From: Geobacter sp.
Lineage (GTDB): Bacteria > Desulfobacterota > Desulfuromonadia > Geobacterales > Geobacteraceae
Assembly (NCBI GenBank): GCA_003857395.1
Contig: RPRC01000130.1
Span: 1-22,104 of the forward strand
Direction: 5' to 3'
Length of the DNA stretch: 22,104 nucleotides
A model generated the notes under the pieces. It was not told the DNA's origin. It searched no databases and saw only the letters and a program-made list of their open reading frames with translations. The first letter of the stretch is position 1. Each line of letters begins with the position of its first letter. Both the position numbers and the translations under genes were made by a program. Positions 1 through 6,795 of the stretch are shown one piece after another.

Positions 1-1
1 C

Positions 2-334
2 AGCGGTGGCGGCTGGCGTGCAGTAACGAAGAACGGAGTCATGTCCGGCCATGGCGGTATGGATTATAACCATGACATGCAACCTTATGTTCAGGAAATC
101 GCGGAATGGCTGGACGATCCGGCAAAGGTTCATCCATGCAACGGCGAGCGTGCGCTGAAGGGTTTCGAGGTTATGATGGCAGCCTGCCGGTCCGTAGTAC
201 AGCGTGGCAAGATCATGTTGCCGCTCGACATAGGTGAATCGGAACTGACCGCTCTGGAGTACTCCCTTGCGAACAGTTCAGGTGAAGAAGAATTGAATGT
301 CCTGAGAAAATCGTTTACCGCACTTTCAACATAA
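2..334 (+). CDS. Gfo/Idh/MocA family oxidoreductase, C-terminal fragment (cut by window start)
   Basis: The reading frame is open from base 2, so the gene starts outside the window and only about 110 C-terminal residues are visible. They contain the GHGGMDY segment and the NGERALKGFEVMMAACRS-type helix followed by a 'LPLD' strand. These are typical of the C-terminal substrate-binding half of Gfo/Idh/MocA oxidoreductases and GH109-like relatives, which act on sugars with NAD(P). The Rossmann domain is outside the window, so the substrate cannot be inferred. The gene converges on a nucleotide-sugar dehydrogenase 42 bp downstream, so a surface-sugar or sugar-modification locus may lie to the left. 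The family call is fairly safe. The first ATG in view (41) is internal and is not the start. Confidence 0.75.
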   Translation, partial: SGGGWRAVTKNGVMSGHGGMDYNHDMQPYVQEIAEWLDDPAKVHPCNGERALKGFEVMMAACRSVVQRGKIMLPLDIGESELTALEYSLANSSGEEELNVLRKSFTALST

Positions 335-376
335 AGCAGCAAAAACTCCCGACGCAGGTGACAGTTTCTCAACGCC

Positions 377-2062
377 TCACGGACGGGCTTTTTTTCGCAC
401 GCTTTCCTTGATCCGCTGAATATGCCCGCGGCCCAGTGCTTTTACTTCGCAGCCAAGCTCGAAGTAGCGGCGGATCTTTTCGTCGGAGAGTATTCCATAA
501 CAGTCTATCACGGCCAGCGGGTTACCCGCCCAGGCGACGACATCATCCGGTTCCAGCTCCAGATAAGGAGCATGAGGAACGGCAAGCACAACGGCTTCCA
601 CCCCCTTGAGAACCTTCTTCAGATCTTTCCTGACCACAATTTTTTTCAATCCGTCCTGGTTGCGGAAAAAGCGTTTCCACGAATGTGCCGGATCAGGATA
701 AGAATCCTGGTTTTCCAGCTCATACCAATGGTCCACGTAGGGATCATGGACACGCATTTCCGCTCCCATCTCAGTCAGCTTGCGCACGACCAGCTCGCTG
801 CCGCTGTACCGGGTATCCCCCACATCCTGCCGGTAACTTGCCCCGCAGATAAGGACATCGGCTCCGGCGATGTACCGCCCGATATTGCGCAGGGCGTCTC
901 GGGTGATTTCGGCCACATGTAGTGCACGCGTATCATTGATATCGATTGCCAGCGGAGTTATCTTGAAAACGCTGTTGCCATCCTCGAATCCGAGAATATG
1001 CCGATACGCCCAAAATCCGAGTCCTCCGTCCTTCGGCAGGCAGTAGCCGCCGATGCCCGGACCGGGAAATATGATATTGCTGTGCGTGGGACGCATTTTT
1101 ATGGCGTTGATGACCTTAATCAGATCTATGCCATTGCGCTCGGCAAACAGGCTCCATTCGTTCAGGTAAGCCAGAATGGTTGCGCGGTATGAATTTTCCA
1201 CGATCTTGGTTGTCTCTGATTCTATGGGGCGATCCATAACCGTGAGCGGGTAATCTTTGGTATTCAGCACCTGCTCAAGAAACTTCACCACCCTTTTTCG
1301 GGCTTCGGTATTGCACCCGGCGCAGACCCGCCAGAAATCGCGGATACTGGATACGTAGTCTCTGCCGGGCATTACCCGCTCGAAGCTGTGGGCCAGAAGC
1401 GGCACAGACTTAATCCCTCGTTCGGCAAAGGCCTTTTTGAGGATAGGCCAGGCAACGAACTCGGTCGTGCCCGGCGCAACGGTCGTCTCGATCAGCACCA
1501 GGCAGGAAGGACGAATCTTCTCGCCTATGGTGCGCATGGTCGCGTCAAGGGCAGCCATATCGGTTTCGCCGGTACGCATGTTGCCGAGGCTGTTTTTGCT
1601 GAAATCGCACTGTACATCCACCACCACACAATCGGCCAGCTCAAGGCAGTCGTTGTTGTATGTAGCGGTAAAGGTCTTCTTTTCCAGGACACAGCGTGAA
1701 ATTAACGTGTCAACCTCAGGATCCTCTGCCTTTACCGGAGAAATTCCCCGGTTGAGGAGCGGAATTTTCCAGTAGCTTCGAGTACTGGGCCGCTGGCAGC
1801 CTATGACGAATTTACTCGGATGTCCCTGCTTGTTTTTGGTATCAGCGATGATTGCCGCCATGACCGCACCGACAAACCCTACCCCCATGACGACGACTAT
1901 TTCCTTACCTTCACCACGAGCCCGTTCCGAGAGATCCCTGATCCGCAGGTTTTCATTCTCATAATCTTCCTTCAGAGGCAGAGGAAATTTTTCCCCGGAT
2001 GGGCTTATGGAATAGTTTGCCTGACCGTTGTTTTTACCGGAAGCTGGTTTGCTCTCTGCCAT
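377..2062 (-). CDS. nucleotide-sugar dehydrogenase (UDP-glucose/UDP-ManNAc dehydrogenase family), long form
   Basis: Predicted to oxidise a nucleotide-sugar C6 alcohol to the carboxylate using two NAD+, in the cytoplasm. Seen: a Rossmann start VVVMGVGFVG at about residues 56-65, the 'ETTVAPGTTE' strand near 192-201, a central helix with KIVENSYRA near 286-294, and the active-site motif GPGIGGYCLPKD with the nucleophile Cys near 341. A C-terminal UDP-binding domain begins about residue 380. At 561 aa it is longer than the usual 430-450, with about 50 extra residues before the first strand and extra segments near the C-terminus. I chose ATG 2062 because GAGGAGGG sits 7 nt upstream; an in-frame TTG at 2083 lies upstream of that ribosome site. 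The exact substrate is unknown. It is transcribed separately from cmoB, with a terminator between. Confidence 0.88.
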   Translation of the reverse strand: MAESKPASGKNNGQANYSISPSGEKFPLPLKEDYENENLRIRDLSERARGEGKEIVVVMGVGFVGAVMAAIIADTKNKQGHPSKFVIGCQRPSTRSYWKIPLLNRGISPVKAEDPEVDTLISRCVLEKKTFTATYNNDCLELADCVVVDVQCDFSKNSLGNMRTGETDMAALDATMRTIGEKIRPSCLVLIETTVAPGTTEFVAWPILKKAFAERGIKSVPLLAHSFERVMPGRDYVSSIRDFWRVCAGCNTEARKRVVKFLEQVLNTKDYPLTVMDRPIESETTKIVENSYRATILAYLNEWSLFAERNGIDLIKVINAIKMRPTHSNIIFPGPGIGGYCLPKDGGLGFWAYRHILGFEDGNSVFKITPLAIDINDTRALHVAEITRDALRNIGRYIAGADVLICGASYRQDVGDTRYSGSELVVRKLTEMGAEMRVHDPYVDHWYELENQDSYPDPAHSWKRFFRNQDGLKKIVVRKDLKKVLKGVEAVVLAVPHAPYLELEPDDVVAWAGNPLAVIDCYGILSDEKIRRYFELGCEVKALGRGHIQRIKESVRKKARP

Positions 2063-2081
2063 TGGTGAACCCTCCTCACCC

Positions 2082-2119
2082 AATTAAACCTTACATACAC
2101 AAAGAGTCAAGTAAGGCAA
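2082..2119 (-). promoter_or_regulatory. candidate sigma70 promoter for the nucleotide-sugar dehydrogenase
   Basis: On the minus strand, TTGCCT (2119-2114) is followed after 16 nt by TATGTA (2097-2092), which would start transcription near 2085, about 22 nt before the ATG. An overlapping alternative is TTGACT (2110-2105), 17 nt, TTAATT (2087-2082). Only consensus resemblance supports either. Confidence 0.35.
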
Positions 2120-2141
2120 CACGGCGAGTGCAGAGTCAGGC

Positions 2142-2169
2142 AAAAAAGGCGACACTAGAAAGTGTCACC
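2142..2169 (-). terminator. rho-independent terminator after cmoB
   Basis: Read on the minus strand: a 9-bp stem (GGTGACACT / AGTGTCGCC, one G-T pair) with a TTCT loop, followed by six T. It lies between the end of cmoB and the promoter of the next minus-strand gene, so it separates the two units. Its GACACTTTC core recurs in the terminator at 7756-7799. Confidence 0.85.
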
Positions 2170-2189
2170 TCTGGATTCGCGTTTTCACA

Positions 2190-2240
2190 GGAAAAAACGG
2201 GTAGAGTAGAACGCAGGCCTACCCCAGCCCGCAACTCTAC
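2190..2240 (-). terminator. possible first terminator of cmoAB (imperfect hairpin)
   Basis: On the minus strand the sequence just after the cmoB stop can fold as GTAGAGT (2240-2234) with ACTCTAC (2207-2201), and internally GCGGGC with GCCTGC. It is followed by CCG and six T. The stem is interrupted, so this is weaker than the terminator at 2142-2169. The pair may act in tandem. Confidence 0.45.
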
Positions 2241-2261
2241 TATCATTCTCTCCCCAGTGCC

Positions 2262-3233
2262 CTACGGCCTGGTCGCGGTAAAGATCGCGCGCAGCGGCGC
2301 CGGGTTCCCCTCAATCGTCTTCTCCGCATCATCCGGATCAAGAAAATCCGCCAGCGACTCAAAACGCATCCACTCTGTCGAGCGTTGTTCCTCGAAGCTG
2401 GTGCGGATGGCATTGACGCAGGCAATCTTCGTGAATCCGCAGCGTTGCAACCATAAGGTCAGTGCCGCACTGGACGGAAGGAACCAGACATTGCGCATTT
2501 TTGCGTAACGTCCTGGCGGCATGAAGATCGTATTCTGATCACCTTCGACAATCAGCGTCTCCAGAACCAACTCCCCCCCCGGGCAGAGGCAGCCCTTCAA
2601 CTCGAAAAGATGGTCGAGCGGTGAGCGACGATGGTAAAGGACGCCCATGGAGAAGACGCTGTCAAAGCAGGCAAGATTAGCAGGCACATCTTCGATGCCG
2701 ATTGGAATGACATGGTGCCGCGGATCGCAAAGGTAGCGTTGCATTACCTGGAACTGCATCACCGAAACCAGGAAAGGCTCTATGCCAAGGACGAAGTCGG
2801 CGCCGGCGCCGCGCATGCGCCAGCCGTGATAGCCGTTGCCGCAACCGACATCGAGTACTTTGCGTCCGGCCAGCGGCTGGATGTGCGGCAGAAGGCGCGC
2901 CCACTTCCAGTCGGATCGCCACTCGGTATCGATCTCAATGCCGAAAAAATTGTAGGGGCCTTTACGCCAGGGGTGAAAAGCCTGGAGCTGGGCAATCAGC
3001 TCTTCGCGGGTGATGGTGCCAAGATCTGCGCTGGAGCCGATGGTTACATTGTCCCGCAGCGTAATTCGGGACGGCCGAATCTCCGGCAACGACTGCAGAG
3101 CGCTCAACCAGCCCGCCATATCGCCGTAACGTTCGAGGAGCAGTTCCTCGGACAGGGTCGTTTCCAGTTGCTCAGCCCAACGCTCCTGACCCATGGCAGC
3201 AAGTTGCGGATAGAGTGATTCGTAGAATTTCAT
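2262..3233 (-). CDS. cmoB: tRNA U34 carboxymethyltransferase CmoB
   Basis: Transfers the carboxymethyl group of carboxy-S-adenosylmethionine to 5-hydroxyuridine at tRNA position 34, giving cmo5U, which widens decoding of NNU/NNG-type codons. Seen: the family block [20 protein letters not shown] near residue 85, the SAM-site motif [15 protein letters not shown], then [16 protein letters not shown], and a C-terminal [14 protein letters not shown] segment. All match the E. coli CmoB pattern I remember, and the 323-aa length matches the family. The start is ATG 3233, which overlaps the stop of cmoA as ATGA. The longer frame to 3275 has no support. The coupled cmoA supplies the cofactor, so the pair is a complete pathway step. 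The hydroxylation step is not encoded here. Confidence 0.95.
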   Translation of the reverse strand: MKFYESLYPQLAAMGQERWAEQLETTLSEELLLERYGDMAGWLSALQSLPEIRPSRITLRDNVTIGSSADLGTITREELIAQLQAFHPWRKGPYNFFGIEIDTEWRSDWKWARLLPHIQPLAGRKVLDVGCGNGYHGWRMRGAGADFVLGIEPFLVSVMQFQVMQRYLCDPRHHVIPIGIEDVPANLACFDSVFSMGVLYHRRSPLDHLFELKGCLCPGGELVLETLIVEGDQNTIFMPPGRYAKMRNVWFLPSSAALTLWLQRCGFTKIACVNAIRTSFEEQRSTEWMRFESLADFLDPDDAEKTIEGNPAPLRAIFTATRP

Positions 3234-3988
3234 TTGATCGCGACCAGCGAGGCAAAATTGAAGCACTGGAACCAAAGTTCAGAGGCAGAGAAACCTGCCG
3301 CCCGCAACCGTTTTTTATGACAAGCAAGGGTCTCGGGGATCATCACCTTCTCCAGTGCTGACCGCTTCTGGCTGATCTCGAGATCGCTGTAGCCGTTGGC
3401 CCTCTTGAAGTCGTGATGCAGCTCTTCATGAAAGTGCTGCCGCTCCGGCTCACTAAAAGCAATCTTCTCGGAGAGGATGAGGATGCCGCCCGGTCTGAGC
3501 CCCGCATAGATCCGCCGAATCAGTGCCAATCGCTCTGCGGGGGGGATGAACTGCAGGGTGAAGTTGAGGACGACGACCGAGGCGTTCTCAATCGAAACAT
3601 CCTGGAGATCGGTACAGATCATCGTCACCGGAATGGTCGACTCGGTATCAAGAGCCAGGAGCTCACGGGCACGCTCAATCATCGCCGGGGAGTTATCCAC
3701 CGAAATAATCTCGCAGTCCGGCGCAGTGATCCGCTGGCGCATGGCCAGACTGGCCGCCCCGAGGGAACAGCCGAGATCATAGCAGTGGCTCCCGGTCTGG
3801 GCGTATTTCCCAGCGAGGATACCGATATTGGATATGATCATCCCGTAGCCGGGGACCGAGCGTTGTATCATGTCGGGAAAGACTGCGACAACCCGTTCAT
3901 CAAATTGAAAATCAATGATATTCTGCAGGGGTCCAGCATAGATGGCATCGGTTTTATTGGGCACAGTCTTCTGGTCCTTAGTAAGCAT
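3230..3988 (-). CDS. cmoA: carboxy-SAM synthase CmoA
   Basis: Makes carboxy-S-adenosyl-L-methionine from SAM and prephenate, for use by CmoB. Seen: [20 protein letters not shown], the SAM-binding [15 protein letters not shown], the acidic [15 protein letters not shown] strand, [12 protein letters not shown], and [19 protein letters not shown], all diagnostic of CmoA. The protein is 252 aa from ATG 3988, near the usual 240-250. An in-frame TTG at 4036 would add 16 residues, but it falls on a candidate -35 box and those residues have no family support. No clear Shine-Dalgarno precedes ATG 3988. The stop overlaps the cmoB start by 4 bp, so the two are almost certainly co-translated. Confidence 0.94.
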   Translation of the reverse strand: MLTKDQKTVPNKTDAIYAGPLQNIIDFQFDERVVAVFPDMIQRSVPGYGMIISNIGILAGKYAQTGSHCYDLGCSLGAASLAMRQRITAPDCEIISVDNSPAMIERARELLALDTESTIPVTMICTDLQDVSIENASVVVLNFTLQFIPPAERLALIRRIYAGLRPGGILILSEKIAFSEPERQHFHEELHHDFKRANGYSDLEISQKRSALEKVMIPETLACHKKRLRAAGFSASELWFQCFNFASLVAIK

Positions 3989-4007
3989 GTTATTCGTAAA
4001 AAAGTTG

Positions 4008-4036
4008 AAGATATCGATTCTGCTGCAAAAGATCAA
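4008..4036 (-). promoter_or_regulatory. candidate sigma70 promoter for cmoAB
   Basis: On the minus strand, TTGATC (4036-4031), a 17-nt spacer and TATCTT (4013-4008) place a start near 4001, about 13 nt upstream of ATG 3988. Each box matches consensus at 4 of 6 positions. It supports the shorter CmoA start. Confidence 0.4.
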
Positions 4037-4123
4037 GAACTACAAGAACGATAGCGGCTGATAGCACACCGGTCCTGACTGGTGTTGCACTTGGTTATTA
4101 TTCCGGCAGCTAAACATGTCTAC

Positions 4124-4170
4124 GTAGGAGCGGCTTTAGCCGCGATTATCGCGCCTGAAGGCGCTCCTAC
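4124..4170. repeat. REPIN-like palindrome with GTAG/CTAC ends
   Basis: A 47-bp structured repeat: GTAG, a hairpin (GCGGC-TTTA-GCCGC), a short middle, a second hairpin (GCGCC-TGAA-GGCGC), then CTAC. The outer 8 bases (GTAGGAGC / GCTCCTAC) also pair, allowing a cloverleaf. This is the organisation known for REPINs, two REP units in inverse orientation each with a GTAG-type tetranucleotide, mobilised by RAYT transposases. It lies in the gap between the divergent cmoA and mqsR (3989-4353). That gap otherwise holds a 4064-4088 hairpin (ACACCGGT / ACTGGTGT) and the promoters, and no gene. Confidence 0.75.
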
Positions 4171-4318
4171 ATTGAGCTATTTAATTGCCACCGACATAAT
4201 GGGGTTATGCACATGGTGGGCTTGCAAAGCTACATTCTACTTTTTTTACAGTGTTGCAGGCCCGGCCCCAAGTCACCTACGTTCAGGCGATCTTCTGATT
4301 TTCGCCATTAGACATGGC

Positions 4319-4347
4319 TTGCTTTTTACACCATAAAGGTGTATAGG
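4319..4347 (+). promoter_or_regulatory. candidate mqsRA promoter with palindromic operator
   Basis: A perfect 6-bp inverted repeat TACACC-ATAAA-GGTGTA (4327-4343) lies just before mqsR and overlaps a weak promoter-like pair TTGCTT (4319-4324), 17 nt, TATAGG (4342-4347). MqsA antitoxins are known to repress their own operon by binding a short palindrome of the AACCT/AGGTT kind, so this is the best operator candidate. The promoter boxes are less certain, because they would leave almost no leader. Confidence 0.4.
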
Positions 4348-4353
4348 GTTTAC

Positions 4354-4671
4354 ATGGCCGAAAAACGAAAACCGACATACGATCTTGATGCGTTTAAGGC
4401 TACCTTTGCCGCTGTCGACAGGCTTGCCGTCACCGGCACGGCGCTTCGCACTGCAGCCGCTCTTGGTTTCGGGCGCGCTGAAATAGTGAGCACAATCCAG
4501 ACAATGCAGCGAAGCCATTTCTATAAATCGATGACAACTTACGCCGATTCCCGGCTATGGCAGGACATTTACCACGTTCCGTCTCCGGCGGGAGTGCTGT
4601 ATGTCAAGTTCACCGCCGATGCCATTACCGAGTTTTTGCTGTTGTCGTTCAAGGAGAGAGGCAATGAGTAA
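4354..4671 (+). CDS. mqsR: MqsR-family toxin (mRNA interferase)
   Basis: RelE-fold ribonuclease toxin; E. coli MqsR cuts mRNA mainly at GCU. Seen: the hallmark HFYKSMTTYADSRLWQDIY, then GVLYVKF and a terminal LLLSFKER. The residues matching the E. coli active-site Lys56, Gln68, Tyr81 and Lys96 are all present, so the toxin looks intact. It is 105 aa, the usual size. I chose ATG 4354 (ATAGGG 5 nt upstream). A GTG at 4339 is in frame but lies inside the operator palindrome. The 3' end overlaps mqsA by 8 bp (ATGAGTAA), and the toxin-first order is typical of this family and unlike most type II systems. Confidence 0.9.
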   Translation: MAEKRKPTYDLDAFKATFAAVDRLAVTGTALRTAAALGFGRAEIVSTIQTMQRSHFYKSMTTYADSRLWQDIYHVPSPAGVLYVKFTADAITEFLLLSFKERGNE

Positions 4672-5077
4672 TCCCATCTGTCCAGAAACTGGGGCACCGA
4701 TGATTCGAGGCGTGCGCCCCATGACTCTTAGTTATAAAAATCAGAGCCTTACTTTCGACATGCCGGGCTGGTATTGTGACGAATCCGATGAAAGCATCCA
4801 CACCGGTGACGATATGAAGTTTTCCGATCGCATGCTGAATCTTCTCAAGGCCCGAAGCGAAGGTCTGCTTGAGCCGGAACAAATTCGCCGCATCCGCAAA
4901 AAACTTCATCTTTCACAGGAAGAAGCCGGTAACCTGATAGGAGGTGGCCCGCGTGCTTTCCAAAAATATGAGAGCGGCGACTTGTTGCCGAGCCGTGCTA
5001 TCAGCAGTGCCCTTCTTTTATTGGATCATGACCCTGAGGCGTTGTCCTTGCTCAAAGCACACAACAAGGCCGCTTGA
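4664..5077 (+). CDS. mqsA: MqsA-family antitoxin (HTH/Xre C-terminal domain), zinc-site variant
   Basis: Predicted to bind and neutralise MqsR and to repress the operon. Residues 1-60 correspond to the toxin-binding domain, and residues about 65-130 form an Xre-type helix-turn-helix: IRRIRKKLHLSQEEAG, then GGGPRAFQKYESG with the family recognition-helix signature. A strong AAGGAGAGAGG site precedes ATG 4664 inside the toxin gene. Classic MqsA/YgiT proteins have two CxxC pairs holding zinc. Here the first is C6-P-E-T and the second C38-D-E-S, so two of the four cysteines are missing and canonical Zn(Cys)4 binding is not possible. At 137 aa it is close to the family length. Confidence 0.88.
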   Translation: MSNPICPETGAPMIRGVRPMTLSYKNQSLTFDMPGWYCDESDESIHTGDDMKFSDRMLNLLKARSEGLLEPEQIRRIRKKLHLSQEEAGNLIGGGPRAFQKYESGDLLPSRAISSALLLLDHDPEALSLLKAHNKAA

Positions 5078-5135
5078 GCTCTCAGCCTACATCTTTTGTC
5101 TTTATTTTCCATCCTTTTCAATCGGTACGGGAGAA

Positions 5136-5157
5136 CAGCGGCAGTTTTAGGCCGCTG
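5136..5157. other. 7-bp hairpin downstream of mqsA
   Basis: CAGCGGC (5136-5142) and GCCGCTG (5151-5157) form a perfect stem with an 8-nt loop. There is no following T-run, so it is at best a weak terminator for mqsRA. The surrounding 5078-5213 shows no gene. Confidence 0.35.
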
Positions 5158-5213
5158 CTTCTGCCTGGTTGGACCCTCGCACTTTCTATTGTCTCTTTTC
5201 AAGGATTGGCGCT

Positions 5214-5656
5214 TCAGGGGTCCTCAAGCTCCACTGGATTTCCGTAACGCAGATTCGGTAAGGCCATACGCAACTTCTGAAATTCTGCATCCTGCCACCA
5301 CCAAGCTGTACGCAGATTCACCAGAGAATGGAGTGAACTCAATGGCTTCAGGGTGTTGTCCCTTGATCGCAGATTCGCCAGAAATAGCTACCTTAACCCA
5401 GCCAAGTTTGACAATGGTGCCAAGGAGTCGACAATCTGAGTCTTCACCATCCCCCCCTTCGACTCCAAGTCCCTCAAGTTGTGTTAGCGTGGTAAGGGGG
5501 CTTTGGCATATGTACTAATTCAAGCACAACCAACTTTCTCATGTCGGAAAGAATGTCTATATTTTCCAATGCACCTGAATTTCCCAGGTGAAAAAACTTT
5601 AGGTTGGGTATTGACGAAATCGAAGCGATTGATTTGATTCCACTCCATTTGATGGG
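5214..5656 (-). pseudogene. leucine-rich-repeat protein, C-terminal remnant, frameshifted and truncated
   Basis: Read on the minus strand, three frames join into one leucine-rich-repeat protein. The first part, next to the transposon edge, reads SIASISSIPNLKFFHLG and LSDMRKLVVLELV. The frame must change near the five-G run at 5496-5500 (then PLTTLTQLEGLGVEGG). It changes again near the seven-C run at 5451-5457 (then DSLAPLSNLAGLR, stop, LFLANLRS, LKPLSSLHSLVNLR, LPNLRYGNPVELEDP, TGA at 5216-5214). An in-frame TAG lies at 5390-5388. So there are two frameshifts, one nonsense codon and loss of the 5' part at the inverted repeat. Repeated AATCTGCG codons (Asn-Leu-Arg) mark the repeats. Its original role is unknown. 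The frameshifts at homopolymers could be sequencing errors, but the stop and the truncation could not. Confidence 0.6.
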
Positions 5657-5667
5657 ATTCCGGGGGA

Positions 5668-5724
5668 TTCCGGGGACGTTCTTGCTTTGGAATTTCCGGG
5701 GACGTTCTTGCTTTAGTGCGTTAG
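5668..5724 (+). repeat. left arm of 57-bp inverted repeat
   Basis: This arm is the exact reverse complement of 6733-6789. It contains one full 26-bp unit (5689-5714, beginning GGAATTTCCGGGGACGTTC) and most of a second. Further outward, 5654-5667 carries another partial GGATTCCGGG. The inner end, GTGCGTTAG, includes the stop codon of the transposase gene. Confidence 0.9.
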
Positions 5725-6692
5725 GAGCCTTTCCACCACCCCTGAAGATCCACACTGGATTGAAAAAACTCTTCGCCTCGCCTGACTGCCCTGCTAACCG
5801 AGGGTCCGCTGATACCAAGAATTCTGCCGACCTCTACACCTGGATAGTGCAGTTTAGCCACGGCCAGAAAACAATATACGGCACGGGCAACTGAAATATC
5901 GTCTTGACGTCCCCGCTGGCAAAGTCCCCTTGATTTCACTTCAAAGAAATCTTCTACAGTTTGCTGCAGTTCTTCGAGGGTTTTTCGATCCTGCAAACGT
6001 CCCTTGAAATCATCCTGTTCACAAAGAGTCTGGAAAAAATCGTTGCTACCTAGGACTCGATTGTCGGAAAAAACTGCCTCTGTTTCAGTATCTTGCCGTT
6101 TTGAATGTTTGCCGACGAGATGGGGTTGTTCGCCCATTTCGAGACCATCGGCAACGAACTGACGATACAGAGCGCGTGCTAAATCCATCCGTTTGCCAAA
6201 GTGCACCAGGACTTTTTCGACAGATTGACCTGACATATACCTATTGCCGAGAATTGCAGAATGGCCGCACCAAGGGTAGCACTCCAACTCTTCCAATCCT
6301 GACACTAAGCCGGCACGTAGAGGATTGAGATGAATGTAGCGAATCAATTCCAGAAGATATGATTCTTCTTCGCAGACGATGGACTTGTAGCGGTTCTGAA
6401 ACAGATGACCGGATCGGTTATGCCGGAGATTGAAATAAACCGCATGTCCAGTAAGGATGCGACGCATGAAGCGGGAAAGCTCCAATTGGTTACACCGCAA
6501 CAGTAAATGGAAATGGTTCGGAATCAACGCCCATGCGTAGCAATCGGTTTTAGAATCAACCAGCAACCGGTCAAACCTGTCAACAAAACGTCTACGATCA
6601 TCATCGTCGAGAAATATTTCAGTTCGTTCGATCCCACGAACGATAACATGTTGCAGTAAGCCTGGTATGTCGAGTCGAGGTTGTCGTGGCAT
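5721..6692 (-). CDS. REP-associated tyrosine transposase (RAYT, Y1/HUH family) with C-terminal HTH domain
   Basis: A single-strand DNA transposase of the kind linked to REP/REPIN sequences. Seen: PRQPRLDIPGLLQHVIVRG at the N-terminus, the HUH metal motif PNHFHLLL (His60, His62), and RYIHLNPLRAGLV with the candidate nucleophile Tyr119. The catalytic domain spans about residues 1-145. The last 90 residues contain ARAVYCFLAV and VGRILGISGPSVSRAVRRG, a helix-turn-helix resembling the DnaA C-terminal DNA-binding domain. At 323 aa it is a full-length, open frame, probably active. The start is ATG 6692, matching the conserved MPRQPRL opening; ATG 6701 would add three residues. No good ribosome site is visible for either. 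It stops at 5721, inside the inverted repeat. Confidence 0.9.
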   Translation of the reverse strand: MPRQPRLDIPGLLQHVIVRGIERTEIFLDDDDRRRFVDRFDRLLVDSKTDCYAWALIPNHFHLLLRCNQLELSRFMRRILTGHAVYFNLRHNRSGHLFQNRYKSIVCEEESYLLELIRYIHLNPLRAGLVSGLEELECYPWCGHSAILGNRYMSGQSVEKVLVHFGKRMDLARALYRQFVADGLEMGEQPHLVGKHSKRQDTETEAVFSDNRVLGSNDFFQTLCEQDDFKGRLQDRKTLEELQQTVEDFFEVKSRGLCQRGRQDDISVARAVYCFLAVAKLHYPGVEVGRILGISGPSVSRAVRRGEEFFQSSVDLQGWWKGS

Positions 6693-6732
6693 TGGCCACA
6701 TATATCATTTAGCAATTATTAATTCAACCAAT

Positions 6733-6789
6733 CTAACGCACTAAAGCAAGAACGTCCCCGGAAATTCCAAAGCAAGAACGTCCCCGGAA
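6733..6789 (-). repeat. right arm of 57-bp inverted repeat, with tandem 26-bp units
   Basis: Two perfect tandem 26-bp copies lie at 6743-6768 and 6769-6794. Each reads AAAGCAAGAACGTCCCCGG then AAATTCC, and each includes the palindrome GGAAATTCC. The arm pairs with 5668-5724 without mismatch. The second unit runs to 6794, directly against chemotaxis-receptor coding sequence. Confidence 0.9.
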
Positions 6790-6795
6790 ATTCCG

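Larger units (their letters stand above)
5668..6789 (-). mobile_element. RAYT-type element: Y1 transposase gene inside 57-bp perfect inverted repeats
   Basis: A 1.12-kb unit bounded by identical inverted 57-bp arms (5668-5724 and 6733-6789). It holds one gene, a REP-associated tyrosine transposase, whose stop codon lies in the left arm. The left side abuts a broken LRR gene and the right side a broken chemotaxis receptor gene, so the unit is an insertion or recombination scar. Classical IS200/IS605 elements lack terminal inverted repeats, so these arms are not typical transposon ends. They fit repeats recognised or spread by the RAYT. No obvious target-site duplication was seen beyond the repeats. 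Confidence 0.75.

Noticed and set aside
5214..5460. Short direct repeats (GCAGATTC at about 5248, 5311 and 5379) as a CRISPR-like array
   Set aside because: They are Asn-Leu-Arg codons of an LRR gene read on the other strand. The spacing varies and no cas genes are present.
5668..6789. Conventional DDE insertion sequence with terminal inverted repeats
   Set aside because: The enzyme is a Y1/HUH transposase with His-x-His and a single Tyr, not a DDE enzyme, and the repeats are tandem units rather than simple ends.
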